64,000 nucleotides of DNA, taken from assembly GCF_009730915.1 (NCBI RefSeq), contig NC_052489.1, positions 27,769,916-27,833,915 of the forward strand. The letters run 5' to 3'. Position 1 is the first letter of the stretch; each line of letters starts with the position of its first letter. Under the pieces are notes generated by a model, which saw only the letters and a list, made by a program, of their open reading frames with translations, made no database searches and was not told the origin of the DNA. The DNA comes from Dioscorea cayenensis subsp. rotundata (lineage: Eukaryota; Streptophyta; Magnoliopsida; Dioscoreales; Dioscoreaceae). Positions 29,404 to 49,228 of the stretch are shown in pieces. Position numbers and translations under genes: made by a program.

Positions 29404-32400
29404 TCACCTTCCCTCGGCGATGAGATTGTGGATGATTGGCTCAGAGGGTGAAGGTGGACAACTTTCTTTGTTTTCAATTTCGAAGGATGGTTTGGTTCGG
29501 TGAGTTTGGAAAGAAATGTCTGTTGATGTTCCGGCATTGCTGCTGCTATTGGCATAATTACTCATGTCATTCCACTTCCAGTCAGTCAAATAACCAGGCC
29601 TTGAAGAGACTTCGTTTATCTCGATATCACCTGCAAGCATTGCGACCACCCGTGACATAGGTGGTCGCAGTGCTGGTGATGCCTGAGTGCAGAGAAGGGC
29701 GACACTGATTACTCGTCCAACCTCTTCCTTGCTAAATGATGGCAACATTGGATCAATCATCTCCAGTGCAGAGTTCTTCTCCTTCAGATTCCAGGCCTAT
29801 GAGAAGAATAGATATAAGTATTCAATTCATCCTTAACAGTGCCAGATAGAATTAGAACAGATTCGGATTAAGAATATACCCATTCAAGGAGATAAATTTT
29901 TTCAGGCTCCAGGTTCTGATCACAGTTCCCCCTACCGGAAACAGCCTCCAGAGCAACAACTCCAAATCCAAAGATATCTGCCTTTTCTGTCAAATGCCCT
30001 CTCATGGCATACTCTGGTGCAAGATAACCACTTCCAAATAACAAAACAAAACAGTTAGTTTACAAGTTCCACCAAATTTCAGTAATCATGCAATGTAATG
30101 CAAAGCCTATGTTAAATTCTTACATGGTGCCGGCAACTCTAGTGCTGATGTGAGTCTTTTTGTCATCATAAAGCTTGGCCAGACCAAAATCTGAAATCTT
30201 TGGGTTGAGATCAGCATCAAGCAGAATATTACTAGCCTTCACGTCTCGATGCACAATTCGCAACCTTGATTCCTCATGAAGATATGCTAGACCTCTTGCT
30301 GTCCCCAAACAGATTTCGAAACGAGTAGACCAATCAAGGAAAATTTTCTTCTCTACAGTGACACAAGCACACAGATTTTCATCAATATAAAACTACAGAA
30401 GGAAACGGATACTGTGTAAATGCACTAAAGGATCAGATATAGCATACCGAAGAGTGCTTGATCAAGGCTCTTGTTTTCCAGATACTCATAAACTAAGAGC
30501 CTATTGTTTCCCTCAATACAACAGCCATAGAGTTGCACTAGGTTTCGGTGCTGAACTTCAGATATTGTTGCAATCTCTGTCATAAACTGGTGTTTTCCAT
30601 GCCGAGATGCTTCTAATAATTGCTTCACTGCCACTACTCTTCCATCAGAAAGCTTTCCCTGAATTAATAATCATGCTTAATGTAATTAGCATTTGCACTC
30701 AATACACAAGTTTTTAGTGGATCAATAAAAGTTAACTAACTTTATAAACAGATCCAAATCCTCCCTGTCCAAGCTTATTATCAGGATTAAAGTCTCCTGT
30801 AGCATTCCTCACTTCAGCATAACTGAATATCTCTGCTTTGGCACTTATTCCTAGCAACTCTGCAACGTTGAGCATGAAAACCGATCAAACTTGGTCTTAA
30901 TTAATTTAAATTCATGCACATATGAGATCTGTCAAAGGATGATCAAACCTTCTCGATCATCACTGCTCAGCTTTCTCTTCCTCCTCCATATAAAGATTCC
31001 AAAGATTGCAATCAGTCCTAAAGCTGCAACTGCAGCCGCAATCCCTACAGCCAACCCTGTGTGGTTCTTCTTCGATGAAGTAGATGGTGGTTCATTGCTC
31101 ACAGTTGGAGTAAAGTCTGAAAAATATTTTTTACAATAAGAGCATGCAGGGTAATTATAATTATCAATCAAAAGATACAAGTAACCGTACCATAAGGTGA
31201 TGCACTGACCGCAGAAACAGAGGCTCCATAGTAACCTTGTGTAGGTACACAGCATGTCCCCTTCCCAGCCCAAAAGAAATGAATTTCCAGGAAATTATTA
31301 GTTACTGGAACTACATAGTTCTTTACAACTGCTCTATCTGAGAATCCACCAGCCTCCTTTCTTATATCAAAGTCTTTCTCTTGTAGATTACCCTGAAACA
31401 AAAAAACATCTTGAAAGACTTGAAAAGCTCCATTAAAAATGTAATTATATATAAGTCGAGAGACTGTTAGAGTTGTAATTCATATGGCTACTGAGCCGCA
31501 TGATCCTATTTTCTCTCATGAAATGCTAAGGTCTCGTATGGTTTACATGCTGCAATATATCGGTACAATGTCTCAGCAGATTTTTTATTCTTTTTCTGAA
31601 AAGTGAGAATTTCAGTATGACTAAAGCAAAATTAAACACTGACATTCACAAAAACTGAATATTAAATTAAGGAAGTAAATATCCAATTACCTCTTTATCA
31701 TCACCAGCAGCAAGGTAAATACACAGTTTAAGTGACGGCTATTTCTATAAAATAAAAGAGATATATCACCAGAGAATTTAACATGAAACCATTCTTACCT
31801 GAATATAAATATCAAAAACTCTCCGTCCTAAACTCTGCCAAGTACTTGAATCCTGGTAAAGGAACTCTGCAAACTGCAGTTTTACACTGTAATTTCCATT
31901 CTCAAGTCCAATACCATAGTATCTAAGCGATGAGGGTGAAAGCCTTGCAGTTTGGAATAGTTCTGTATCAAGAGTATTCTGAAACTGAGATAAAGTGTTG
32001 ATAATATAACTAAAGTTCGAGGCATCAGCAAAACGACCGACATTGCTAACTGCCCACTTATTTTCCTCAGTCACAAAGTATGATGCAGCGGTGAGGTCTG
32101 CATTGTCAGCTTCATATACGAATCCATCAGAAGCCTGCATGCTTCTATTACCACCACATTTAATCGCAAAGGACGAATCTGAAACCCATTATAAAACGGT
32201 AAAAAAACAAAACAAGTTCTAAAGATGTACACACACAAATACATTTTACTTAACGTCTTACAGATTGGGGAACCATGATTGCATGGTATATCTTGTTGGA
32301 GACATTTTAATCCTGAAGGAAGAATGCTGTTGATCATAGAAATATGATCATAAGATTAGACATAAAAGTCATACTATTGAAGGTAGGTATTGGTTGTTAC

Positions 32401-35400
32401 CTGCTATTAGAATCATCAATCACAAAGTTATTTGCCACCAAATTCCTGTCATCATGAGTAAAGGGAAGGACATAATAAATTGGTTTCATTTGCTTTTTCA
32501 CTTTGTTTCCATAAAATTAGAGGGGGAAAAAAACTAAATGAGAGCATTTGCATTCTTTGGACGTACAGATGTAAATTTCCCTGGCTAACCCAAGAAGGAA
32601 AACTTCCTGCGAGTTTGTTATAGGATAAATCTCTGCATTAACAAAAACCACAGTGAGAGGTGTCCATTAATTAGAGGAAGAGAAATACATGCCAGTTAGC
32701 CTTTACAATTTAACACATATTCACATCATTGTTAAAGACAAGCAATTTAAGGGATGATTCAAGTAATCTATTGAGCAAACAGATGAACATACACATAGAC
32801 AAGGGATGAACTCTTTTGAGTGGGCAAGTTCCCAGAGAGGCTATTATTTCCAAGGAATCTGCATGAGACATTGAAAACAACTCATATCGCAAAACAGTAG
32901 CATGTGCGTGCTAGAAAATATGAAATTTATGCGAGAAGAATAAGGAAATAAATATATCTTACAAGTAACTGAGTGAGGTCAAATTGAAAAGAGAGTCAGG
33001 TAATGTTCCTGTTATATTGTTGAAGCTCAAGTCCCTTTCAAACACGAAAATAAGGAAAATTTCGTTCAACTAAACAGAAAAAGCATCTTAAATAGAATGC
33101 CAGACTACATATGAATAATGCATGATGAGGACTTACAACATTTGCAAACTTGTATATTTTGCGAAGTCCTGAGGGATAGTATCAGATATCTTGTTGTTTC
33201 TTAAGACCCTGAGAAAATAAAAGTTTTCATTATGGCATAAACTATGAAGCATGACATGTTGCAATCTAGAATTTTTAATACTTACAAGGTGCTTAAGGAA
33301 GTCATGTTGCTAATACATGCCAAAGAAGATCCTGAACTTAAGAGGTCTCCTATCCTTCTGTATCATACATATATCAATGTTGATCATACTGGTCAATAAC
33401 TAAAATGCTTGGGAAGGATGCAGTGGATGGAATCAGTAAGCCAAAAGAAGATAATTACAAAGAAACTAGGCAAGGCTGAAGACTTACAAATCAGTCAATT
33501 TCGTGAGATTAGCAAAGCTTGAAGGAATTGGACCTTGGAATGAGTTCCCTTGCATCCTCCTGTTTAAACATTAAAGATAAAACATTATTGGTGAATTACC
33601 AAAAAGACAACTCTAGGAAAGCTAACATTTTGAAGGATATGTAGATAATTGCAATAAAAATGGTATAAAATTCACAAACACACAAATGAAATACTAGAGG
33701 AAATACGCTACTCCAAAATTGTTTTACGTAATATGGTACTTATATATAGGAATCAGATGATGTTAAGTAATCAAGGCTTGGTGGCCATCTCAGAGTTTAA
33801 ATGGATTGTAGATGGGCTTCTAGTTCTGCCATATCTTTCTATGCGATTCACACAAACTATTAGCAAATACCGAACTCAAAGAATGGACTAAACAAACATA
33901 ACAAAGCCCATGAAAGCATCTTATCTGACATTTAAATTTAAGACAGGAAGAAGAATATTATTATCTTACAAAACGGTTAGATTTGTCCAACTCCCAATGA
34001 AGTCTGGAATTTTACCAGTGAAGTTATTGTCAGATGCCCACCTGAAAACAAATTCATAAAGTTGGAGAACATTTATTCATTCATTTCTACATATCCAAAC
34101 AAAGTAATAAAAACTTACAAGATAGTTAGTTGCTTGAGGTTGGCTAGAGCTGGGGGGATCTCACCACTTGCTCCGCAACTATCCATGTACCTGAATTGGT
34201 ATATGTGCATCATGTATCAGTTATACAATTAATTAACTATATTATATGAAGGCTAATTTGACTTGACTAATGATTACTAGAGAATATTTTACAAGTAAAA
34301 AAGAAAACATGACTTACACTTCTTTTAGGTTGCTCAGGTTTCCAAGCTCTAAAGGGAGTGAACCATTAAATTTATTTGTACCTATCCCCCTGCAAAAGCA
34401 GAATAAGATCCCACTTCAATCCATTTCTTATCTCTGTTTGGAAAGGAGAATTTCGGCCACTGAGGAAGAGACTAATATTAAGAATGAGTCTCTGCCTATT
34501 TTAATAACTTGCATCTCTTGCCAAATTGAAACAAAGAGAATCAAGAAATAAATAAGTACAACTTGTGAATATGCAGATATATATTTTGCTTTGAAAGAAA
34601 AAGAAGTAGTGATTTCTTACAGTACAATCAGATTCTTCAAGTTTCCAAGCTCCTTTGGGAGAGGCCCTGATAATGCATTAATGGCTACACTCCTGATAGT
34701 CATGGTTACCATAATGAATTGTCAGAATAAAATATTGAAACATCACAAATCTCTACTATATAATCATATAACAATACAGTTTCAAACTTTGTTTTTTTTT
34801 TTCTCAAAAAAGTTGGATAAACCATGTTGATTAATGCTATATAGTCACAACTAATCTTACAGCTTTTGCAAAGCAGTCAAATTTCCAATAAATGCCGGCA
34901 AGGGTCCTGTAAGATAGTTTTGATCCAGCTTCCTGCCAAGAGAAAGGACATTAAATGGAAATGTGATACTTAACCACGCACATCGTGCTTTATGCTATGA
35001 CAGAAGAAAAAGGAATATTACAGCTATGACTCACATCTACCACAAATTTAAATTCTTAGGTGTGTTCTAAAGATTTCCTATATCGTTTTCATACAAATCA
35101 ATCATAATCACGCATCTTAATATTCTTGATTTTGCCCGCAAATATAGACATGCATCTATAACATGAACATATACATAGTTGATGACATTTGCATATGACA
35201 ATATCAATCAGCAAATCAAAAACCTTCCACAAAGATTTGTTCTGTAAATTATGTTTTCTCAACTCTAGTAATTTCAGGGATGAGGGGCACAAAAATCATT
35301 TAAATTAAAAATTGCATCCCAAAACAGTAGGCTACCATACAGATTAATGAGATGTGTCAAGTTCTGCAGCTCATCCGGTATTGTACCAACCACATTCAAG

Positions 35401-37024
35401 GCATACACTCTCCTGCAAACACAACAAGTTAAGAACCATATTACTAGAAATTACTCAAAAGCTAAATGGCCTGACTTTACAACATGAAAAGCCTCTCAAC
35501 AGGAACAAATTAAGTCATGATAAGTTTGCAAGTGACTATATTAATTGTATAAGAAGGCAATGAATATATATGTTTTGTTAAACACATTAGATGTTTTTAT
35601 GACCGTGAACTGTTTATACATGAATTAAGCTATGAATGACAAGAATTAGTAATTTGATACCAAGAATAGCTCAACTAGTCAACTTTCATATCACTTATTA
35701 GGATGACAGAAACACTTCGATCATAATACTTATCCATGTAACCAAAAAGGATAAGTACTATTGTGAGTTGACTTCCTGTTACTCTTGCTTCTATTCTACC
35801 ATTTCATGAACTCTCCCAAATAATTTGGTTGGTCCACCAGATGTTCCATCCTACCTAATTATTCCGACACCCCACCAAGGTTCCTTGAGGAATACATAAA
35901 CATTAATAAAATTAAATTATATACAATCCAACATATAAAATAAGAATAATTCAATCCACTTGTCTCTAGTTCTTGATATCATATAAATATATGAAGGGGA
36001 AAACATTGGGAAACATACAACTGAGTGATGTGGCAGACGGTGTTGTTGACGTAGGAGCAGTCGCATTTGATGGCGGGGTTGAAATTAGGATTTTCGAAGT
36101 CGGTTGAGTCAATGGCCCAACCAGTACATGGATTACCACTGATGTTCCACTTGCCTGCAGCCGCCGCCTTCCCCCACCTTCCCAGAATTGTGTTCAATGC
36201 AGCCACTGCAACATATCATATGAATGCAGGCAGAAAGTAGAAACATGCATAAGCTGACGCTGTCTATAATTAAGCTTAATTGAATATTTCAATGAATAGA
36301 TAGAAGTAGAACTCAAGTCTTAATCTTAAAAGTCAATTGCTAACTTAACCTGCTTCTTTCTTTATTTATTTTCCTTTCTAATAATAAATGCTATAAAGTT
36401 ATTCTAAGCTCATGTGCTGATCAAATTGTCGCACCGCCTTCCCATTTGAATAAGCCCCTGTTTGTTAATCTCACTTTCAAGCATCATGCCATCATATGTT
36501 GTAATTTTGCAAACCATTGAAGCAAATTGTCTCACCTAACATCTAAAAAGTCCACCAAAACATGGAGAATATTGCCTTATCCATGCTTTGAATCTTGGTA
36601 TTAATTAGGATGGTGATAAAAGTGACTGCAGGTCATGAGGAGTTTGGTTTCTATTTCATTCAAGCAGTAGATGATCATGGAAGCTTTCGATGGAAATGGA
36701 ATTGAAGAGAGGTGCATGATTGCCTATTTAAAAAGGAAGAACATCAAACAAGATATATATATATATATATATATATATGTGGTAGAGGTGCCTTCCTCTT
36801 TATAATGAAGAAGTTGAAAAGGAAAGATCAAACACTGTCTAAAGACCTGAATTTCTTGCTTGAAATAAAAAAAAAGGAAAAGAAAAAGAAAAAAAGACAT
36901 GGAACACACCTTCAGATGGATCAGTTGCAGCTTGTGCTGAACATCTCTGAACAAGTACCATCAGACATAGGATGAAGCATAAACAAAAAGCACCACAAAA
37001 GGAAGATTTCATCACCAACATCAT
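29404..37024 (-). CDS. LRR receptor-like kinase A with malectin domain (LRR-VIII-2 type)
   Basis: Plasma-membrane receptor Ser/Thr kinase. I traced 24 exons from 37024-36910 to 29796-29404, closing in frame at 1,038 aa. Signal peptide from MMLVMKSS to about residue 31. Ten consecutive LRR exons of exactly 72 nt (35412-35341, 34932-34861, 34692-34621, 34389-34318, 34190-34119, 34041-33970, 33559-33488, 33357-33286, 33208-33137, 33034-32963) are followed by two of 66 nt. A malectin domain (exons 32178-31799 and 31392-31191), a TM helix in exon 31116-30949 (about residues 636-659) and the kinase follow. The kinase has [22 protein letters not shown] and DFGLAKLY, an intact RD-type set. A TATA box lies at 37124-37132. 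From memory it is closest to Arabidopsis At1g56130/At1g53430-type kinases. Ligand unknown. Confidence 0.93.
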
Positions 37025-38355
37025 CCTCCTAAACTTCCTTTCTTGTCCCTTGTTTGGCTTTGGAGCAGGCTTTGGGAAGAAAGTCTCTGAGATCTCAGTT
37101 GAAAAAGAAAGTTCATGTCTTTGTTATATATATGAACGCATCGAGGGAAAGTGGAGATGGTATACATATATATATATATATATATATAACTATCTAATTG
37201 AAAATGCTTTCAAGTGGTGATACAACTATACAAGAGTTTAGAACACTATTGAGAGAAACACTGTTCTCACGTGGCTGCAAAATTTTAATCCCAAGTGGGT
37301 TTTTATCCTATTTTCTACTTTCCTGTTTCAGATATTTTAAGAATTTTCAAATGGGAATATCATAATATTTTTTAATATCCCAACTCCCAAGTCGTACTAA
37401 TTATTTTTCTTATTATTTTTTTATTTGATGTAAATGCGAGAAGTTCAAAATATGAAGCATGTGGCTTTGAATTAATTAAAGTTGCTGAGGTGGGATTCAA
37501 ATTGTTATTTATTTATTTATTTATTTATTTATAGAAAGCCATTCAGTTGAAAGTTTTCAAAGAGAGTAATTACCTAATAGTAAGAAAGATAAAAATCTCT
37601 TTTAAGAGTGAGAAAGTGAGCTCACCTTCATGGAAAAACAGTGCTTTTGAAAATATATAAAAATTTCTTTTCCTTAATTGGAAGAGCTTAATAAAACAAA
37701 GATAAACAATTCTTTTTTATTTGATTTGTGCGTATATATATATATATATATAAATATTTTAGCATCGTTTATATTTTCCCCTTGATCATCAAGTGTTTTG
37801 AGAAGAATAATTACTCTTACCCTCTGCCAGCTGCACCACCAAATCATGCAGCACAACCAGAGAGAAGAGACTTTCTACTCTAAATCCTCTCCAACCTCCA
37901 AAAGAACATGTGAAAGTGGATTGGGTGGCACAATCTTGCAAGCCACTTGAAAATTATTCTGTTTTTAATCTTTAAAAACAAAGAGTACAATTTGTACTTT
38001 CCTTTGAACAGTTGAGGGACACTTCATCTGGACACTGCCGTTGCATGTTGACCAATGCTCCTGTTCTCAAAGGCAAAAGGTGCAGCTTTGTTAACGTTCA
38101 ACAACAGACTATAGTACAGGACAATCTTGAGATACAACACGAGCAGGGCAAAAAAGGAGACTACAAAGGTACAATACATATCTTACGGTTCTAGAAAATT
38201 GAACTCATACAGTGTTTGAAAAAACTACAAAGAAAAGACATGTCTGACAAGTCTATGCCAGGTGGGGCAGCTTCAATATATAGCATATGCCTAATGAAGT
38301 AGCCAAAGGAAAGAAATCCTATATTTTGTACAGAAAGTCCAGAAGCATTTTGCCA
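37025..38355. other. Interval between kinase A and kinase B
   Basis: Carries the kinase A promoter (TATA at 37124-37132 on the minus strand), a (TA)n near 37169-37188, a (TTTA)n near 37506-37533, a (TA)n near 37734-37752 and the 3' flank of kinase B. No ORF recognised. Confidence 0.65.
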
Positions 38356-46149
<7,794 letters not shown>

Positions 46150-46679
46150 ATATAAGTTTCCTTTCTCTGATTTCTGTCTCTTGCCTCTTGCTAGGTGTTC
46201 ATACAGCCTTCATGCCGACCGAGTTCTTAGCACAACTCAGTTATAACTTTCATGTCTTCTTATGATCAATCTCCTTTTCTTATATACAGAACAAAGAAAA
46301 GTGCAGGAGACACACACACACACATATTGAACTATGCATCTCTATCTATATATATATATATTGGATGTTGATGGGAGTGGAGCTTGGCTTACAAGTAGTC
46401 TGGAGAAGGTACATTTTTTATTCTTCCGGGTCTGAAGCCTTAACTGCTCCAATGTACGGTTCTTTCCTGCATTTGTTTTTTGAATTCAACACATTTGATA
46501 CGGACACAAAGAATTCAACATTATAAAAATATAAGGAAGAAAGCTACATGTGTTCTGCTAACCACCAAAGCTAATAATAAAGAATTGAAATGATTCTTGT
46601 CATCCAAGTAAAATGCAGAAAATTCAAAGAAGCTAATTAAGTATTTTATTATCTATAAGGGATATATCATTTTATATAT

Positions 46680-46845
46680 AGTTCATGCCATTGACCGTTT
46701 GGTCTATTGACATCGGATCTCATACATAAGGCATTCATCCCGCTAAAAATGCAAGTTTGAATCCCAGCTCTAGCAAATGGAGGGCACGTGTTATAGAGCT
46801 CAGCTCTTCGTGAACAGAATTCTTGATACTGTTTCTCAATAAATC
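46680..46845 (+). mobile_element. tRNA-derived SINE-like segment
   Basis: A box-A-like stretch (GGTCTATTGACATCGG, about 46701) is followed about 50 bases later by a box-B-like GTTTGAATCCC (about 46765). The order and spacing match a tRNA-derived Pol III promoter. No target duplication was identified, and the degenerate boxes argue against a functional tRNA. Confidence 0.4.
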
Positions 46846-47006
46846 ATCAGTATGCTCCAAGTTAACAAATTATTAGGATCCTAGATAAAAACAGTTCATA
46901 AATAAATAACATGTCACTAAGTGCTATACGTATGTACTAAAATTGCACTTCAGGGAGAATTCGGTGGTTGTTTCCTGGAAAAAAAGAAATGGTCAACAGT
47001 CAATTA

Positions 47007-47061
47007 TGATGATGATGGTGATGGTGATGGTGATGATGGTGATGATGATGATGATGGTGAT
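47007..47061. repeat. (GAT/GGT)n imperfect trinucleotide repeat
   Basis: Runs of GATGGT and GATGAT units between kinase B and the kinase fragment. Confidence 0.85.
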
Positions 47062-47720
47062 AAAAAGATTACATAAAATACGAGGCTGAAGATTTCCAAT
47101 CTGGTTGGTTGAGGAATAGTCCGGTGGCCAAAAGTCTTCAGTCTGCCACAAATGACAAGGAAAGAGACATAAAAGATGAACATTATTCAACATAACTGTC
47201 CCTGTCAGTTTTCAGGAGCTCAATTTTAAAAAAAAAAATTTAAAGCCCATATGCTTAAACCCTTTAAAGCATACGCACATACATCCAATATATTGATTTC
47301 TCAACCAAACCTCCAAAACTGGCATTTGTCATCGAATCAAAACAGCAAACACTTCACAATCATGCCAAATTTCAACAATGTTGTACGAACGTGTTCAAAG
47401 AAAGATGTTTACTCAAAGCAAAGCATAAAAAACACTAAACCAGCTAGAGACACATACAAGGAAATTGCATATCTCACTGTTCACAGGAAAGAAGTTTGTG
47501 GTACATTTATGCTACACAAAATTACCTGATATATAAAGTATTAGAAGAAAAGATAACAGATGAAATCGTAATTACTTTTCAAGGCCATTGTTTTCTGCAC
47601 AAATATACATTTGCATGAAAATGCAATGTTGATAATGTATCTGTTCTGTTCAAAACCATCACCTTTCCTCACTGAGAAATCTCTCAGCAGGTGAATGTAT
47701 GGAACTTTTCTTTGGGTTTC

Positions 47721-48451
47721 TCAAGATGAAACAAAAGACTGGTTATTAACAACAGAGGTATCTGCTAATGTTTCAGCAAAACTGCTACTGGTGAAGTCGT
47801 TTATGTGCTTCTTTTCTGTCAAATGTCCTCTCATTGCATACTCCATGCGAGATGGCCACTTCAGAGAATGGAAAACAGTACTTTCAAAAGTTTGTGATAA
47901 TAATAACATATATGATAAATGATAAATCAGAAGTTTTTATTGGTTACACTAAATTGTAATAATTATGCAATGGTATGTATGAGGATGGGGAATATCCTGT
48001 GTGTTTGAAAAGAAGAGATGTTGACTGTTAGAGATCTTTAAAGCCAATGTTAGTTCTTACTGTGAAAGTAATTTGTGAGTTAGTGAAAGTTCTTGGAACT
48101 CTCACATGTCTTGGAACTCTCACATGTCTTGAAGTTGTCTCCTATCTAATCTAGTGCCTTGTCTTGTTTCTAGATTATTAAAATATCCCTATCTATTCTC
48201 CATGTTTCCAGCTGTATGTTTCTTTAGTGACTTTATGCTAGATATATGTAAGAAAAGTTTGAGAAAATAAGTAAGTAAGCTCTTCTAGTCCTTGAGGAGT
48301 AATATTTTCCAGCAGTTTTTTGCTGCATTTTTCTTCCTTTCTCCAACACTTACATGGTACCGGCAACTCTTGTGCGAATGTGAGTCCTCTTGTCATCATA
48401 AAGCTTGACCAGACTGAAATCTGTTATCTTTGGGTTGAGATCAGTATCAAA
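47721..48451 (-). pseudogene. Scrambled receptor-kinase fragment
   Basis: Pieces of the cluster's kinase gene in minus orientation. About 47755-47800 resembles part of the last exon. About 47811-47850 encodes the [11 protein letters not shown] stretch of the kinase C-lobe. About 48349-48451 encodes a DLNPKI..DF..KLYDDK-like activation region ending at the usual splice border, with several substitutions (for example the Gly of DFG is lost). The pieces are out of gene order, most exons are missing and a probable solo LTR separates them, so it cannot make a kinase. Confidence 0.82.
48026..48348. mobile_element. Probable solo LTR inside kinase fragment
   Basis: A 323-bp segment begins TGTTAGAG and ends CTCCAACA, the TG..CA inverted ends of an LTR. 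Its right edge abuts exactly the conserved CTTACATGG splice border of the kinase fragment. Inside is a 19-bp tandem duplication of CTTGGAACTCTCACATGT. No internal retrotransposon domains flank it. The adjacent five bases (TTGAC and CTTAC) do not match, so a clean target duplication is missing and the call stays tentative. Confidence 0.55.
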
Positions 48452-48959
48452 TTTTTCATATCATCTCTATTAATATATTTTTCTTCTCGTCATCATTTTT
48501 TACTGTTCTTGTCAAATAGTCTCACAAGTACCAAATTACTTGGATGGTCGAGCTACCATCAATCAAATGCAGAAAGCAATCTATATCTGCCATCAGTTAT
48601 ATAAATCGGTGTGATTAAAAGAAAGAGAGATAACTTGTCCACAATGCAGGCAAACTTCAGAGCAAAGGCCACAGTGATCATGGTAGTGTTCTTCTCCCTT
48701 ACAGTCCCAGTAGGCATTGTACTGGGCATCGGTGTATTTTAGAGCTACTATGAGGCGCTCATCATCAAAGGAATGTCCAATGCTGCCTCTGCTGGCATTT
48801 TCATATACATGACTCTTCTAGATCTCTTGGCGGCAGACTGCATAAATACAAGGCTGCAGAGTAATGGGAGGCTTCAGTTAGGAGCTCATTCGACCTTGCT
48901 TTTAGGTGCAGGCCTAATGTCACTCCTTTCCATATGGGCTTGGACGCGCTAGTCAGTGT
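48452..48959 (+). pseudogene. Truncated ZIP transporter copy (intron 2 part and exon 3)
   Basis: Nearly identical to 28613-29092 of the intact ZIP gene. It starts abruptly inside intron 2 and continues through exon 3. Exon 3 keeps the reading frame at first ([18 protein letters not shown]), then hits TAG where the intact gene has the SSSYDEH segment. A short deletion follows, and the original stop is altered (TGGACG). Exons 1 and 2 are absent, so it is a dead duplicate. It marks the left end of the duplicated block that contains kinase C. Confidence 0.93.
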
Positions 48960-49228
48960 TCTATTAGTTTAGTCTTGATCGAAGCATTAATGATGTCCCA
49001 GCTTTCAATTCAAGGGGATGATGATTTCAAGAATTATGCGTATCATTCAAATGATGTCTTTATAGATTTCCCTCTATACATAGATTCTTTTGAAAAGGTT
49101 GAAGAAAAACCATGTCACACCTCATGTTCTGTTTCTAAAGAACAACAATCAAATGTTCACCAAACTTGTAATGTTCTTGTCCTCAAAAGTCATGATGTCC
49201 GCGGTCTAGATTAACACCATTACGTATA

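Larger units (their letters stand above)
46150..47720. other. Interval upstream of kinase B
   Basis: Contains the kinase B promoter, a (CA)n at about 46312-46324, a SINE-like segment at about 46680-46840 and an imperfect (GAT/GGT)n tract at 47007-47061. No protein gene recognised. Confidence 0.6.

Noticed and set aside
46700..46780. Possible tRNA gene
   Set aside because: Box A and box B are degenerate and the ends cannot pair into an acceptor stem; treated as SINE-like.
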